This document shows, one piece after another, positions 1 to 6,352 of a DNA stretch of 7,261 bases. This stretch comes from Candidatus Cloacimonadota bacterium (GTDB lineage Bacteria; Cloacimonadota; Cloacimonadia; Cloacimonadales; WRIO01). The DNA lies in the NCBI GenBank assembly GCA_017998585.1, contig JAGOCT010000083.1, positions 1 through 7,261 on the forward strand. Reading direction: 5' to 3'. The position numbers and the translations under genes were made by a program. Below the pieces are notes generated by a model. That model was given only the letters and a program-made list of their open reading frames with translations. It had not been told where the DNA came from and did not search any database. Every line of letters begins with the position of its first letter. Positions within the stretch are counted from its first letter, which is position 1.

Positions 1-995
1 CGGATCAGTACATTGTAAAAATGAATGATGTGTTTTTAATTCAGACAGTTGTGCCAGATACAATGAGTCTCAGAGTTCCTGTATTGCCTACAGGTCAACT
101 GAATCTTTTTCCGATGGCTGACACAGTTATGGTCGCAGGAAAAACACTAAAAAAGGCATATGAGGAAATCAATACCCGTTTAAACAAGTTTATGAAAAAG
201 CCAAATGTGCAAGTGATGTTGCTGAATATAGCGCCAATCACCTATACTGTTTCCGGAGCGGTAAACAGATCAGGAGAATATACCTCCAAAGAACCAATTT
301 CATTATTTCAGGCAGTTAAGCTGGCAGGAGGATTAAATGGTAACGCTGGTAGTGAAATAAGCGTCAAAAGAGCCGGTAAAGAGATTACATATAATATTTC
401 AAAGTATTTATCAGAAGGAAATCCTGCTCAAAATCCTCAGATTTATCATCAAGATGTTATCAATGCAGGGTTTATAAAAGATTGCCTTAGGGTTTATACA
501 AATAATGATACTTTGAATTTTGTCGAATCGATTACTCTTGATGGAGAGAAACCTGTTTCCGAAGTCATAAAAATGCTAAGTTTGAAATACAAGGCCTCGT
601 CTTATGATCAGTTTACGCTAGTTCGTGAGGGTAAGACTTCGCTTATTAAGTTAGATGAATCAGTCAGAAATAATGATAAACTGATTATCTCTCACGATGA
701 AATGTTTGTTTATGTCATGGGCAGTGTGGATGAACCAGGCAGATTTGCTTATAATGGTGGGCAAAAGGCAATTCATTATATTGCATTGTCTGGTGGTTTT
801 ACTAAGGATGCTTCGACAAAAACCTGTTATCTGATAGATAAAAACGGAGTGAAGAAAAAGTATAAGGGTCAACCTATTCAGCAGGGAGATACCATTCTGG
901 TACCTGAATCCTGGCGAGCTGTTACCGCTGCTTATTTAGTACCGGTCAGTACGGTTATTTCGGTTATATCTACCATAATATTATTAAGTCGATAG
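1..995 (+). CDS. Polysaccharide biosynthesis/export protein (Wza-like, SLBB), 5' end missing
   Basis: This is the C-terminal part of a periplasmic/outer-membrane polysaccharide export protein, the family that forms the exit channel for capsule or exopolysaccharide. The frame is open from base 3 to the window edge. The residues before the first in-window ATG (base 21) read DQYIVKMNDVF, which matches the Y-x-(I/V)-x-x-(G/N)D start of the poly-export domain, so the real start lies upstream. Numbering from that ATG: the rest of the poly-export domain is at 1-70 (VAGKT-like motif at 38-42). SLBB domain 1 is at about 74-151 (YTVSGAVNRSGEY) and SLBB domain 2 at about 229-296 (VYVMGSVDEPGRF, then GDTILVPE). 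Between them, residues 163-225 look like a third small beta-rich domain. The protein ends in a hydrophobic helix (about 301-322) and a final Arg, so it is probably membrane-anchored at the C-terminus. The aminotransferase gene follows after 26 bases. Family call firm; exact polymer unknown. Confidence 0.9.
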   Translation, partial: DQYIVKMNDVFLIQTVVPDTMSLRVPVLPTGQLNLFPMADTVMVAGKTLKKAYEEINTRLNKFMKKPNVQVMLLNIAPITYTVSGAVNRSGEYTSKEPISLFQAVKLAGGLNGNAGSEISVKRAGKEITYNISKYLSEGNPAQNPQIYHQDVINAGFIKDCLRVYTNNDTLNFVESITLDGEKPVSEVIKMLSLKYKASSYDQFTLVREGKTSLIKLDESVRNNDKLIISHDEMFVYVMGSVDEPGRFAYNGGQKAIHYIALSGGFTKDASTKTCYLIDKNGVKKKYKGQPIQQGDTILVPESWRAVTAAYLVPVSTVISVISTIILLSR

Positions 996-1021
996 ATAAA
1001 AATGCAAAGAAAGAGGTCAAA

Positions 1022-2125
1022 ATGAAAGTACAACTTTTGGATTTAAATGCACAATACGAACCCATAATGAATGAAATTCGTACTGAGATGGATAAAGTAC
1101 TCAATAGTCATCAATATATTTTAGGACCAGCAGTCAAGGAATTTGAAGAACAGATGCAGGAATACTTGCAGGTGAAACATGCTGTTGGCTGTGCAAACGG
1201 TACTGATGCACTTGTCTTAGCATTAAAAGCACTTGAAATTGGCAATGGTGATGAAGTGATTACGACACCATTTACTTTTTTTGCAACAGCTTCCTGTATT
1301 CACAGAGTTGGGGCAAAACCTGTCTTTGTAGATGTAAAAGAAGATACTTTCAATATTGACCCTGATCAGATTGAAAAAGCGATTACAAATAATACCAAAG
1401 CAATTATCCCTGTTCACTTATTCGGACAGGCAGCGGAAATGGATAAGATTATGGAGATAGCTAAAAAGCATCATCTCTATGTGATTGAAGACAATGCTCA
1501 GGGTATTGGTTGTCAGTATGATGGTAAATATGCCGGTACCATTGCAGATATTGGAACTCTCTCTTTCTTTCCAAGTAAGAACCTGGGATGTATGGGTGAC
1601 GGCGGAATGTGCTTAACTCAGAATGACGATTTAGCTGCAAAATTAAAACAATTACGTGTTCATGGCGAAAGCCCTAAATATTTTCATAAATGGGTTGGCT
1701 TAAACAGTCGTCTGGATTCATTACAGGCAGCAGTTTTAAAAGTAAAAATCAGATATCTTCAGGGATGGTCAGATGCCAGAAGAAAAAATGCCCAGTTATA
1801 TTATGAACTTTTAAAAGATGTTAAAGAAATCAAATTGCCCTATATTCATCCCAAAGCTGATAGTATTTATAATCAGTTTACTATTGTTTCAGAAAACAGA
1901 GATGAACTGATGAAGGAATTACAGGCACAAGAAATTGGCTGTGCGATTTATTATCCGCTTCCATTACATGTACAGGAATGTTTTGCTGAAGTAGGTCAAA
2001 AAGAAGGCGATTGCCCGATTGCAGAAAGATTGGCAAAACAGGTTGTTTCTATTCCGATTTATTCAGAACTGACTGAAGAACAAATCAGATTCGTCGCTGA
2101 AACAATCATCAATTTTTATAAATAA
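1022..2125 (+). CDS. DegT/DnrJ/EryC1-family PLP sugar-nucleotide aminotransferase (WbpE-like)
   Basis: This is a cytoplasmic PLP-dependent aminotransferase that converts a keto-sugar nucleotide to an amino sugar for surface glycans, using an amino acid (usually glutamate) as donor. At 367 residues it is full length. Visible family marks are ANGTDAL at 58-64 (phosphate-binding turn), VHLFGQ at 131-136, EDNAQ at 156-160 with D157 expected to pair with the PLP ring nitrogen, SFFPSKNLG at 181-189 with K186 the expected Schiff-base lysine, and LNSRLDSLQAAVL near 227-239. The SFFPSKNLG and HLFGQ wording resembles WbpE/WlbC-type enzymes (UDP-3-keto sugar substrates) more than the FdtB/QdtB dTDP-sugar enzymes as I recall them, but substrate cannot be fixed by eye. 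AAGAGG at 1011-1016, five bases before the ATG, supports the start. Its position right after the export gene suggests it belongs to the same polysaccharide locus, at its 3' end. Confidence 0.92.
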   Translation: MKVQLLDLNAQYEPIMNEIRTEMDKVLNSHQYILGPAVKEFEEQMQEYLQVKHAVGCANGTDALVLALKALEIGNGDEVITTPFTFFATASCIHRVGAKPVFVDVKEDTFNIDPDQIEKAITNNTKAIIPVHLFGQAAEMDKIMEIAKKHHLYVIEDNAQGIGCQYDGKYAGTIADIGTLSFFPSKNLGCMGDGGMCLTQNDDLAAKLKQLRVHGESPKYFHKWVGLNSRLDSLQAAVLKVKIRYLQGWSDARRKNAQLYYELLKDVKEIKLPYIHPKADSIYNQFTIVSENRDELMKELQAQEIGCAIYYPLPLHVQECFAEVGQKEGDCPIAERLAKQVVSIPIYSELTEEQIRFVAETIINFYK

Positions 2126-2139
2126 TAAGGAGAAATCCC

Positions 2140-2922
2140 ATGAATATCATTGTCTGTATAAAACAAGTGCCAGACACTACAGAAATTAAGATAGACCCTG
2201 CTACCAATACCCTGATTCGTGAAGGGGTAGAAAGTATCATCAATCCATTTGATCTCTATGCGATCGAAGAAGCGGTGCGTTTGAAAGAACAGTTTGGCGG
2301 AACCGTTACTGCTGTAACCATGGGACCTCCACAGGCAGAAGTTGCACTTAGAGATGCAGTCGCACTTGGTGTTGATAAAATCATTCTCTTATCAGATCGA
2401 AAATTTGCAGGAGCAGATACATGGGCGACTTCTTTAACACTTGCCGGAGCCGTTAAAAAGATCGCTGATTACGATCTGGTCTTGTTTGGACAACAGGCAA
2501 TAGACGGAGATACGGCACAAGTTGGTCCTGGTGTAGCAGCTCATTTAGACTTACCTCAGGTTTGTTTTGTCAGAAAGATTGAAAAAATCGAAGCAGATAC
2601 TGTAGTCCTTCAACGTCTGATGGAAGACGGATATGACAGACTTCAGATAAAAATGCCTGCAGTAGTAACTGTTGTAAAAGAAATCAATACACCGCGTTTG
2701 CCTTCTCTCAGAGGTAAGAAAAATGCACGTTCAGTTGAATTAACAGTATGGAATGCTCAGGATCTGGCATTGGATGAGAAAGAAATAGGCCTGAATGGTT
2801 CTCCAACTCAGGTAGTTAAAATATTCTCACCTGATTTACAAAAATCAGGGGAAAAATATGAAGTAAGCCCTGAAGAATCAGCAGAAATACTCTATCGCCG
2901 TATTAAAGAGCTTAAACATTAA
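2140..2922 (+). CDS. etfB: Electron transfer flavoprotein beta subunit
   Basis: This is the beta subunit of an electron transfer flavoprotein, which with EtfA carries electrons between flavin dehydrogenases and a quinone, ferredoxin or NADH partner. The 260 residues are the normal length. Family marks are IVCIKQVPDT at 4-13, NPFDLYAIEEA at 35-45, the nucleotide-binding stretch FGQQAIDGDTAQVGP at 116-130, and the C-terminal EtfB signature with MPAVVTV at 172-178 and NTPRLPSL at 183-190. The NPFDLYAIEEA and DGDTAQVGP wording is like clostridial EtfB/FixA-type proteins, some of which bind FAD instead of AMP in this subunit and bifurcate electrons; that is a possibility only. AAGGAG at 2127-2132, seven bases before the ATG, is a strong ribosome site. 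No etfA lies next to it: the next gene is lgt, joined by a one-base TAATG overlap. The partner subunit must be outside the window. Confidence 0.95.
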   Translation: MNIIVCIKQVPDTTEIKIDPATNTLIREGVESIINPFDLYAIEEAVRLKEQFGGTVTAVTMGPPQAEVALRDAVALGVDKIILLSDRKFAGADTWATSLTLAGAVKKIADYDLVLFGQQAIDGDTAQVGPGVAAHLDLPQVCFVRKIEKIEADTVVLQRLMEDGYDRLQIKMPAVVTVVKEINTPRLPSLRGKKNARSVELTVWNAQDLALDEKEIGLNGSPTQVVKIFSPDLQKSGEKYEVSPEESAEILYRRIKELKH

Positions 2923-3731
2923 TGAATCATTATATTCATGATTTAAATCCAACTATTTTTACCATCGGACCCTTTGAGGTTCGGTGGTATGGTTTATTTT
3001 ACGTTATCAGTTTTTTACTAGGGTACTGGCTAATCAAGAAAAATTTTAAGCACAAAGGCATTGTAATTAATGGCGAAGATTATGATACCTTTGTTTTTAA
3101 TCTGATGCTGGGTGTGATACTTGGTGGCAGAATGGGTTATATCCTGTTTTATAATCTGGCATTTTATATCAGTAACCCGCTTGCTGTGTTTTATGTTTGG
3201 GAAGGCGGTATGTCTTTTCATGGCGGAGCACTCGGAGTCATTGTTGCCGGCTGGCTATTTTGCAGAAAGCACAAACTTTCGTTTTACCAACTGGCTGATC
3301 CGGTCATGCCCATTGTGGCAATTGGACTCGGTCTAGGCAGACTGGGTAATTTTATCAATGGAGAATTATACGGCAGAGAAACCACAGTTCCATGGGGGAT
3401 GATTTTTCCTGGTTCTGATCCTCAAGCATTGGTCAGACACCCTTCACAATTGTATGAACTCTTTCTCGAAGGAATTGTATTAGGACTGTTTTTGCAATGG
3501 CTGTATCGAAAAACTAAAAAAGCAGGTTATGTATTCTGGTCATTTATTGGCGGATATGGTCTATTCCGGTTTATAATCGAATATTTCAGAGAACCGGATG
3601 ATATAGAACTTTATAAAAATGGCTTATTGCTACACTATTTTACAATGGGGCAGATGCTGAGTTTGATTATGCTACTGGTAAGTATGATATTTATTATCTT
3701 TCTGATGAGGAAAAATGAAAAAAATCAATAA
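2922..3731 (+). CDS. lgt: Prolipoprotein diacylglyceryl transferase
   Basis: This inner-membrane enzyme moves the diacylglyceryl group of phosphatidylglycerol onto the lipobox cysteine of prolipoproteins, the first step of lipoprotein maturation. At 269 residues with about seven hydrophobic segments it fits the family. Key residues expected from E. coli Lgt are present: Y23 (Y26), H100 in FHGG (H103), R140 and N143 in the signature GRLGNFINGELYGR at 139-152 (R143, N146), HPSQLYE at 173-179, and FRFIIEYFREPD at 215-226, which carries the conserved C-terminal arginines. It starts on the A of the etfB stop (TAATG), with AAAGAG at 2905-2910 as a weak ribosome site, so coupling to etfB translation is likely. 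Its last 17 bases overlap a lipoprotein gene, a likely substrate of this enzyme. Confidence 0.97.
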   Translation: MNHYIHDLNPTIFTIGPFEVRWYGLFYVISFLLGYWLIKKNFKHKGIVINGEDYDTFVFNLMLGVILGGRMGYILFYNLAFYISNPLAVFYVWEGGMSFHGGALGVIVAGWLFCRKHKLSFYQLADPVMPIVAIGLGLGRLGNFINGELYGRETTVPWGMIFPGSDPQALVRHPSQLYELFLEGIVLGLFLQWLYRKTKKAGYVFWSFIGGYGLFRFIIEYFREPDDIELYKNGLLLHYFTMGQMLSLIMLLVSMIFIIFLMRKNEKNQ

Positions 3732-4404
3732 TGCAAATTATCAATTTTTAAACAAGACAAGCAGCTTACTTGTCTTTCTTTTCATTATGTTCACTCTGTT
3801 TTTTACTGCCTGTACGCCAAAAACTGCTGGTTTAGCAGTTAAACATCCTAAAAAACTTCTTCTAGCTAGAGATGAACTGAAAAGATGGCAGACTTTTCAA
3901 ATGGAAGGGCTTGCTGAAGTGCAGTTTAAGATGTTTGTATTCAGAAAGAACTTTGTTTTGAATAAAAGTAGAGAAGCTGTACGTTTTGATATGCTGGATT
4001 CAGGTGTTTTTGGAATGGGAGCTTCTAATATAAGTGTTTATATGGATTCTACGATGCAGGTAAATGCCATGTGGGGAAAACAGTCTTTAGATATGAATGC
4101 ACCTGATGAAATCAGAGATATTTACAAATGGTTCAATGAGGCTGATGTAGATGATCTGAATCTGTATTTGCAAGATATTGTAGAATATAATGAATTTACA
4201 AAAGATGGTATTCGTTTTGTGTTTAATCATCAGATGCGACTAAAACTTATCACTGTTGAAGATATAAAAATCAGGTTGGAATTCAGCTATGATTATGGTT
4301 CAAATCTGAGCGAAATAAATGTCTGGCTAGCTAACCTGAAAATCTGTAATTTTAAAATTGACAAAATTAGCTATAACAATATAAGTGTAACAAAATTAAG
4401 ATGA
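3715..4404 (+). CDS. Predicted lipoprotein, possible LolB/DUF4292-like fold
   Basis: This is a 229-residue lipoprotein of unknown function. Residues 1-32 form a signal peptide: KK near the start, a polar stretch, a hydrophobic core LLVFLFIMFTLFF at 18-30, then the lipobox FTAC with the lipidated cysteine at C33. The residue after it is Thr, not Asp, so by the E. coli rule it would go to the outer membrane. The mature part starts with an Ala/Lys-rich linker and then beta-rich sequence: WQTFQMEGLAEVQFKMFVF at about 58-76, an FDMLDSGVFGMG stretch, and alternating hydrophobic strands to the end. This pattern resembles LolB and DUF4292 proteins (half-open beta barrels that hold acylated lipoproteins), but the match is by eye and weak. 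It overlaps lgt by 17 bases and has GAGG at 3707-3710 as ribosome site. Alternative: an unrelated envelope lipoprotein. The lipoprotein call is much firmer than the fold. Confidence 0.85.
   Translation: MKKINNANYQFLNKTSSLLVFLFIMFTLFFTACTPKTAGLAVKHPKKLLLARDELKRWQTFQMEGLAEVQFKMFVFRKNFVLNKSREAVRFDMLDSGVFGMGASNISVYMDSTMQVNAMWGKQSLDMNAPDEIRDIYKWFNEADVDDLNLYLQDIVEYNEFTKDGIRFVFNHQMRLKLITVEDIKIRLEFSYDYGSNLSEINVWLANLKICNFKIDKISYNNISVTKLR
4358..4385 (+). promoter_or_regulatory. Candidate sigma-70-type promoter for purB operon
   Basis: TTGACA at 4358-4363 (perfect -35 consensus) is followed after 16 bases by TATAAG at 4380-4385 (five of six matches to the -10 consensus). It lies in the last codons of the lipoprotein gene and would start RNA near 4392, about 55 bases before purB. 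The region is AT-rich, so chance matches are common, and the promoter consensus of this organism is not known. Confidence 0.4.
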
Positions 4405-4414
4405 TATAAGTGTA
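4379..4414 (+). repeat. 11-base direct repeat upstream of purB
   Basis: ATATAAGTGTA occurs at 4379-4389 and again at 4404-4414, 25 bases apart start to start. The first copy covers the candidate -10 box. The second covers the loop of a small dyad. A spacing near two or two and a half helical turns could suit a regulator, but an AT-rich chance duplication is also possible. Confidence 0.4.
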
Positions 4415-4418
4415 TCAT
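4401..4418. promoter_or_regulatory. Small dyad between lipoprotein gene and purB
   Basis: ATGATA at 4401-4406 and TATCAT at 4413-4418 form a perfect six-base inverted repeat around a six-base centre; in RNA it could be lengthened by wobble pairs on both sides. It includes the stop codon of the lipoprotein gene. The stem is AT-rich and not followed by a T run, so it is a poor intrinsic terminator. It could be a weak leader hairpin or an operator half-site pair. Confidence 0.3.
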
Positions 4419-4445
4419 TATAAATTGATTATAAGAGGGATGTAA

Positions 4446-5747
4446 ATGATTGATCGATATAGTCGTCCGGAAATGAAAAATATTTGGTCGCAACAGAATA
4501 AATACCAATGCTGGCTTGATGTGGAATTAGCAGCCTGTAAAGCCATGAATCAGCTGGGAATAATCCCTGATGATGACTTAAAAGTAATTCTTGAAAAAGC
4601 CGATTTTAATGCTGATCGTGTGGATGAAATAGAATTGACAACCAAGCATGATGTAATTGCTTTTTTAACCAATGTGGCTGAATATGTGGGTGAACCTTCC
4701 CGTTGGATTCATTACGGAATGACCTCTTCAGATGTGTTGGATACTGCGCTTGCTCTGCAAATGAAACAGGCCGCAGAGTTAATTCTTACTCAACTGGATG
4801 AAATTTGCGTTGTACTGAAAAGAAGAGCACTTGAATATAAAGATACTCTGACGATTGGCCGTTCTCATGGAATTCATGCAGAACCAACCAGTTTTGGATT
4901 AAAATTTGCCTTGTGGTATGACGAGATGCAAAGAAATATTGTACGTATGAAAAATGCGCTAAAAGAAGCAGCTGTTGGTCAATTTTCAGGTGCAGTGGGT
5001 AATTATGCCCATATTTCACCGGAGATTGAGAGAATTGCCTGCGAGCATTTGCAATTGACACCGGTCAATATTTCCACTCAGGTAATTCAGAGAGACATTC
5101 ATTCAGAATATCTTTCTGTAATTGCGATTATCGGTTCCACGATTGAAAAAATGGCAACCGAGATTCGTCATTGTCAGAGAACTGAAGTACTGGAAATGGA
5201 AGAAAGCTTCTCAAAAGGGCAGAAGGGTTCTTCTGCAATGCCTCATAAGAAAAATCCAATAACTAGTGAGCAGATGTGCGGATTAGCAAGAGTGCTTCGT
5301 TCCAATGCGATGGCAGCGATGGAAAATAATGCGCTTTGGCATGAAAGAGATATTAGTCACTCATCTGTTGAGCGGATTATACTGCCGGATTCAACCATTC
5401 TTTTACACTATATGCTCCATAAGATGATTGCTCTGATTGATAATATTGTCGTTTATCCGGAACATATTGAGAGAAATTTAAAACTGACCAACGGTCTGAT
5501 TTTTTCTCAGGTATTGCTGCTTAAACTGGCTGAAAAGGGATGCTCAAGAGAAGACTCTTATGCCATCATACAGAGAAATGCCATGAAATGCTGGAAAGAA
5601 AAAGTCTCATTTCAGTCATTAGTTGAGGAAGATGAAGAAGTGATCAAATACATTAGCAAGACTGATATTGATGAAGTCTTTGATTATAAACGGTATCTGA
5701 CAAATGTTGATTTTATCTATCAACGTATCGGTTTAATAGAGGCATAA
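4446..5747 (+). CDS. purB: Adenylosuccinate lyase
   Basis: This cytoplasmic enzyme of purine synthesis splits SAICAR to AICAR plus fumarate and adenylosuccinate to AMP plus fumarate. The 433 residues match the short bacterial form. Catalytic residues fall at the same numbers as in Bacillus subtilis PurB: H68 (TTKHDV) and H141 (GRSHGIHAEPTSFG, 138-151). The fumarase/lyase signature is at 257-271 (KGQKGSSAMPHKKNP), with the flexible-loop serines S262/S263. MTSSDVLDTALA at 92-103 is the other substrate-binding motif. The start is fixed: an in-frame TAA sits directly before the ATG, and GAGGG at 4435-4439 is six bases upstream. The gene is preceded by a candidate promoter and followed by a TAATG overlap into the psd-like gene. 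A second purine gene, purS, starts two genes later. Confidence 0.98.
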   Translation: MIDRYSRPEMKNIWSQQNKYQCWLDVELAACKAMNQLGIIPDDDLKVILEKADFNADRVDEIELTTKHDVIAFLTNVAEYVGEPSRWIHYGMTSSDVLDTALALQMKQAAELILTQLDEICVVLKRRALEYKDTLTIGRSHGIHAEPTSFGLKFALWYDEMQRNIVRMKNALKEAAVGQFSGAVGNYAHISPEIERIACEHLQLTPVNISTQVIQRDIHSEYLSVIAIIGSTIEKMATEIRHCQRTEVLEMEESFSKGQKGSSAMPHKKNPITSEQMCGLARVLRSNAMAAMENNALWHERDISHSSVERIILPDSTILLHYMLHKMIALIDNIVVYPEHIERNLKLTNGLIFSQVLLLKLAEKGCSREDSYAIIQRNAMKCWKEKVSFQSLVEEDEEVIKYISKTDIDEVFDYKRYLTNVDFIYQRIGLIEA

Positions 5748-6352
5748 TGAGAAGGGATCATAATCCGCTAGAATTCATCAACCGAATTCAAAAAGAAAAA
5801 TATAAAATGCTGGCGATACCAATCATTGTGATTGTTATCAACTTTGCGGTTAAAATGTTTATTGGAGTCGATTTTGTAAAGTACATCTCAGCAGTTGCAA
5901 TGGCACTCTATTTGATAATTTTGTGGTTGTACAGATTAAGTCATCCAAATATTGAAATCAATGAGTCTAATTTGCTGGCACCGGTAAATGGCAAGATACT
6001 AGAAATAAAAAAGATTGAAGATGGATTTCAGTTAATAATATTGAAAAACTGGTTTCAGTCTTCAGAAATCAGAACCATGAGTAATCTTGATCTCATAAAT
6101 GAAATTGAAAAGACTGATCAAGCTTGTTTTATGGTGAAGGGTGTCTGGTCAAAGATTTTTACAGAGAAGAATCCTCATTTACAGGGACAGCTGATTGGCG
6201 TTGCTCCAGGCAAATGTATGGCATATATCAATATCCCTGATACTTATGAGATAAGTGCCAGATTAAATGATCAGCTAGAGGCAGGCGTTTCGATATTGGC
6301 AACCTCCAAAAATGCTTCTGGTGATAGTAATTCAGGACGTGATGATGAATAA
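5747..6352 (+). CDS. Phosphatidylserine decarboxylase-like membrane protein with substituted processing triad
   Basis: The 201 residues are laid out like the short (archaeal/Bacteroides-type) Psd proenzyme, which normally makes phosphatidylethanolamine. There is an N-terminal charged segment, two membrane helices (about 21-38 and 44-62), LYRLSHP at 61-67 where the family has FFR-D/C-P, LLAPVNGKI at 76-84 for the family's APADGKI, and IGVAPGKCMAYINIP at 150-164 for IGxIxFGSRVDxxLP. The key residues differ. The Asp of APADG is Asn (N81), the His of the VHxN motif aligns with Ser106, and the GS cleavage site where Ser becomes pyruvoyl is Lys156-Cys157. About 30 residues of the middle (NGNF...NER region) are missing and the ARR motif is not kept. 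It is therefore unlikely to be a normal decarboxylase. Alternatives are a barrel-sandwich-hybrid (lipoyl-like) protein of other descent, or a slow Cys-based variant. AGAGG at 5738-5742 lies just before the start, which overlaps purB (TAATG); pssA follows with an 8-base overlap. Family call moderate; function unknown. Confidence 0.7.
   Translation: MRRDHNPLEFINRIQKEKYKMLAIPIIVIVINFAVKMFIGVDFVKYISAVAMALYLIILWLYRLSHPNIEINESNLLAPVNGKILEIKKIEDGFQLIILKNWFQSSEIRTMSNLDLINEIEKTDQACFMVKGVWSKIFTEKNPHLQGQLIGVAPGKCMAYINIPDTYEISARLNDQLEAGVSILATSKNASGDSNSGRDDE
6334..6337 (+). promoter_or_regulatory. Ribosome binding site that decides the pssA start
   Basis: AGGA lies seven bases before the ATG at 6345 and only four before the in-frame ATG at 6342. 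No comparable site precedes the more upstream in-frame ATG at 6312. The protein from 6345 begins MNKQLRYIVPNLFT, the usual PssA N-terminus, so 6345 is preferred. Confidence 0.6.

Noticed and set aside
660..872. Minus-strand open frame of 70 codons
   Set aside because: It lies inside the export gene, has no recognisable domain or ribosome site, and the + strand frame is clearly the conserved one.
1223..1417. Minus-strand open frame inside the aminotransferase gene
   Set aside because: Composition is that of a shadow frame (Cys/Asn/Phe-rich), and it covers conserved + strand coding sequence.
3121..3336. Plus-strand open frame of 71 codons inside lgt
   Set aside because: It overlaps the Lgt catalytic region in another frame and shows no motif or ribosome site.
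4401..4425. Intrinsic terminator after the lipoprotein gene
   Set aside because: The stem is six AT-rich pairs and no T run follows, so it would be too weak.
4786..5061. Minus-strand open frame of 91 codons inside purB
   Set aside because: It runs antisense to the conserved H141 region of PurB; no domain seen.
6312..6344. Longer N-terminus for pssA from the ATG at 6312
   Set aside because: No ribosome site before 6312, it would enlarge the overlap to 41 bases, and the added residues do not fit the family start.
5747..6352. Psd-like gene as a plain pseudogene
   Set aside because: There is no stop or frameshift in 201 codons, a ribosome site and coupled overlaps are present, and the hydrophobic and motif layout is kept. 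Altered function fits better than decay.
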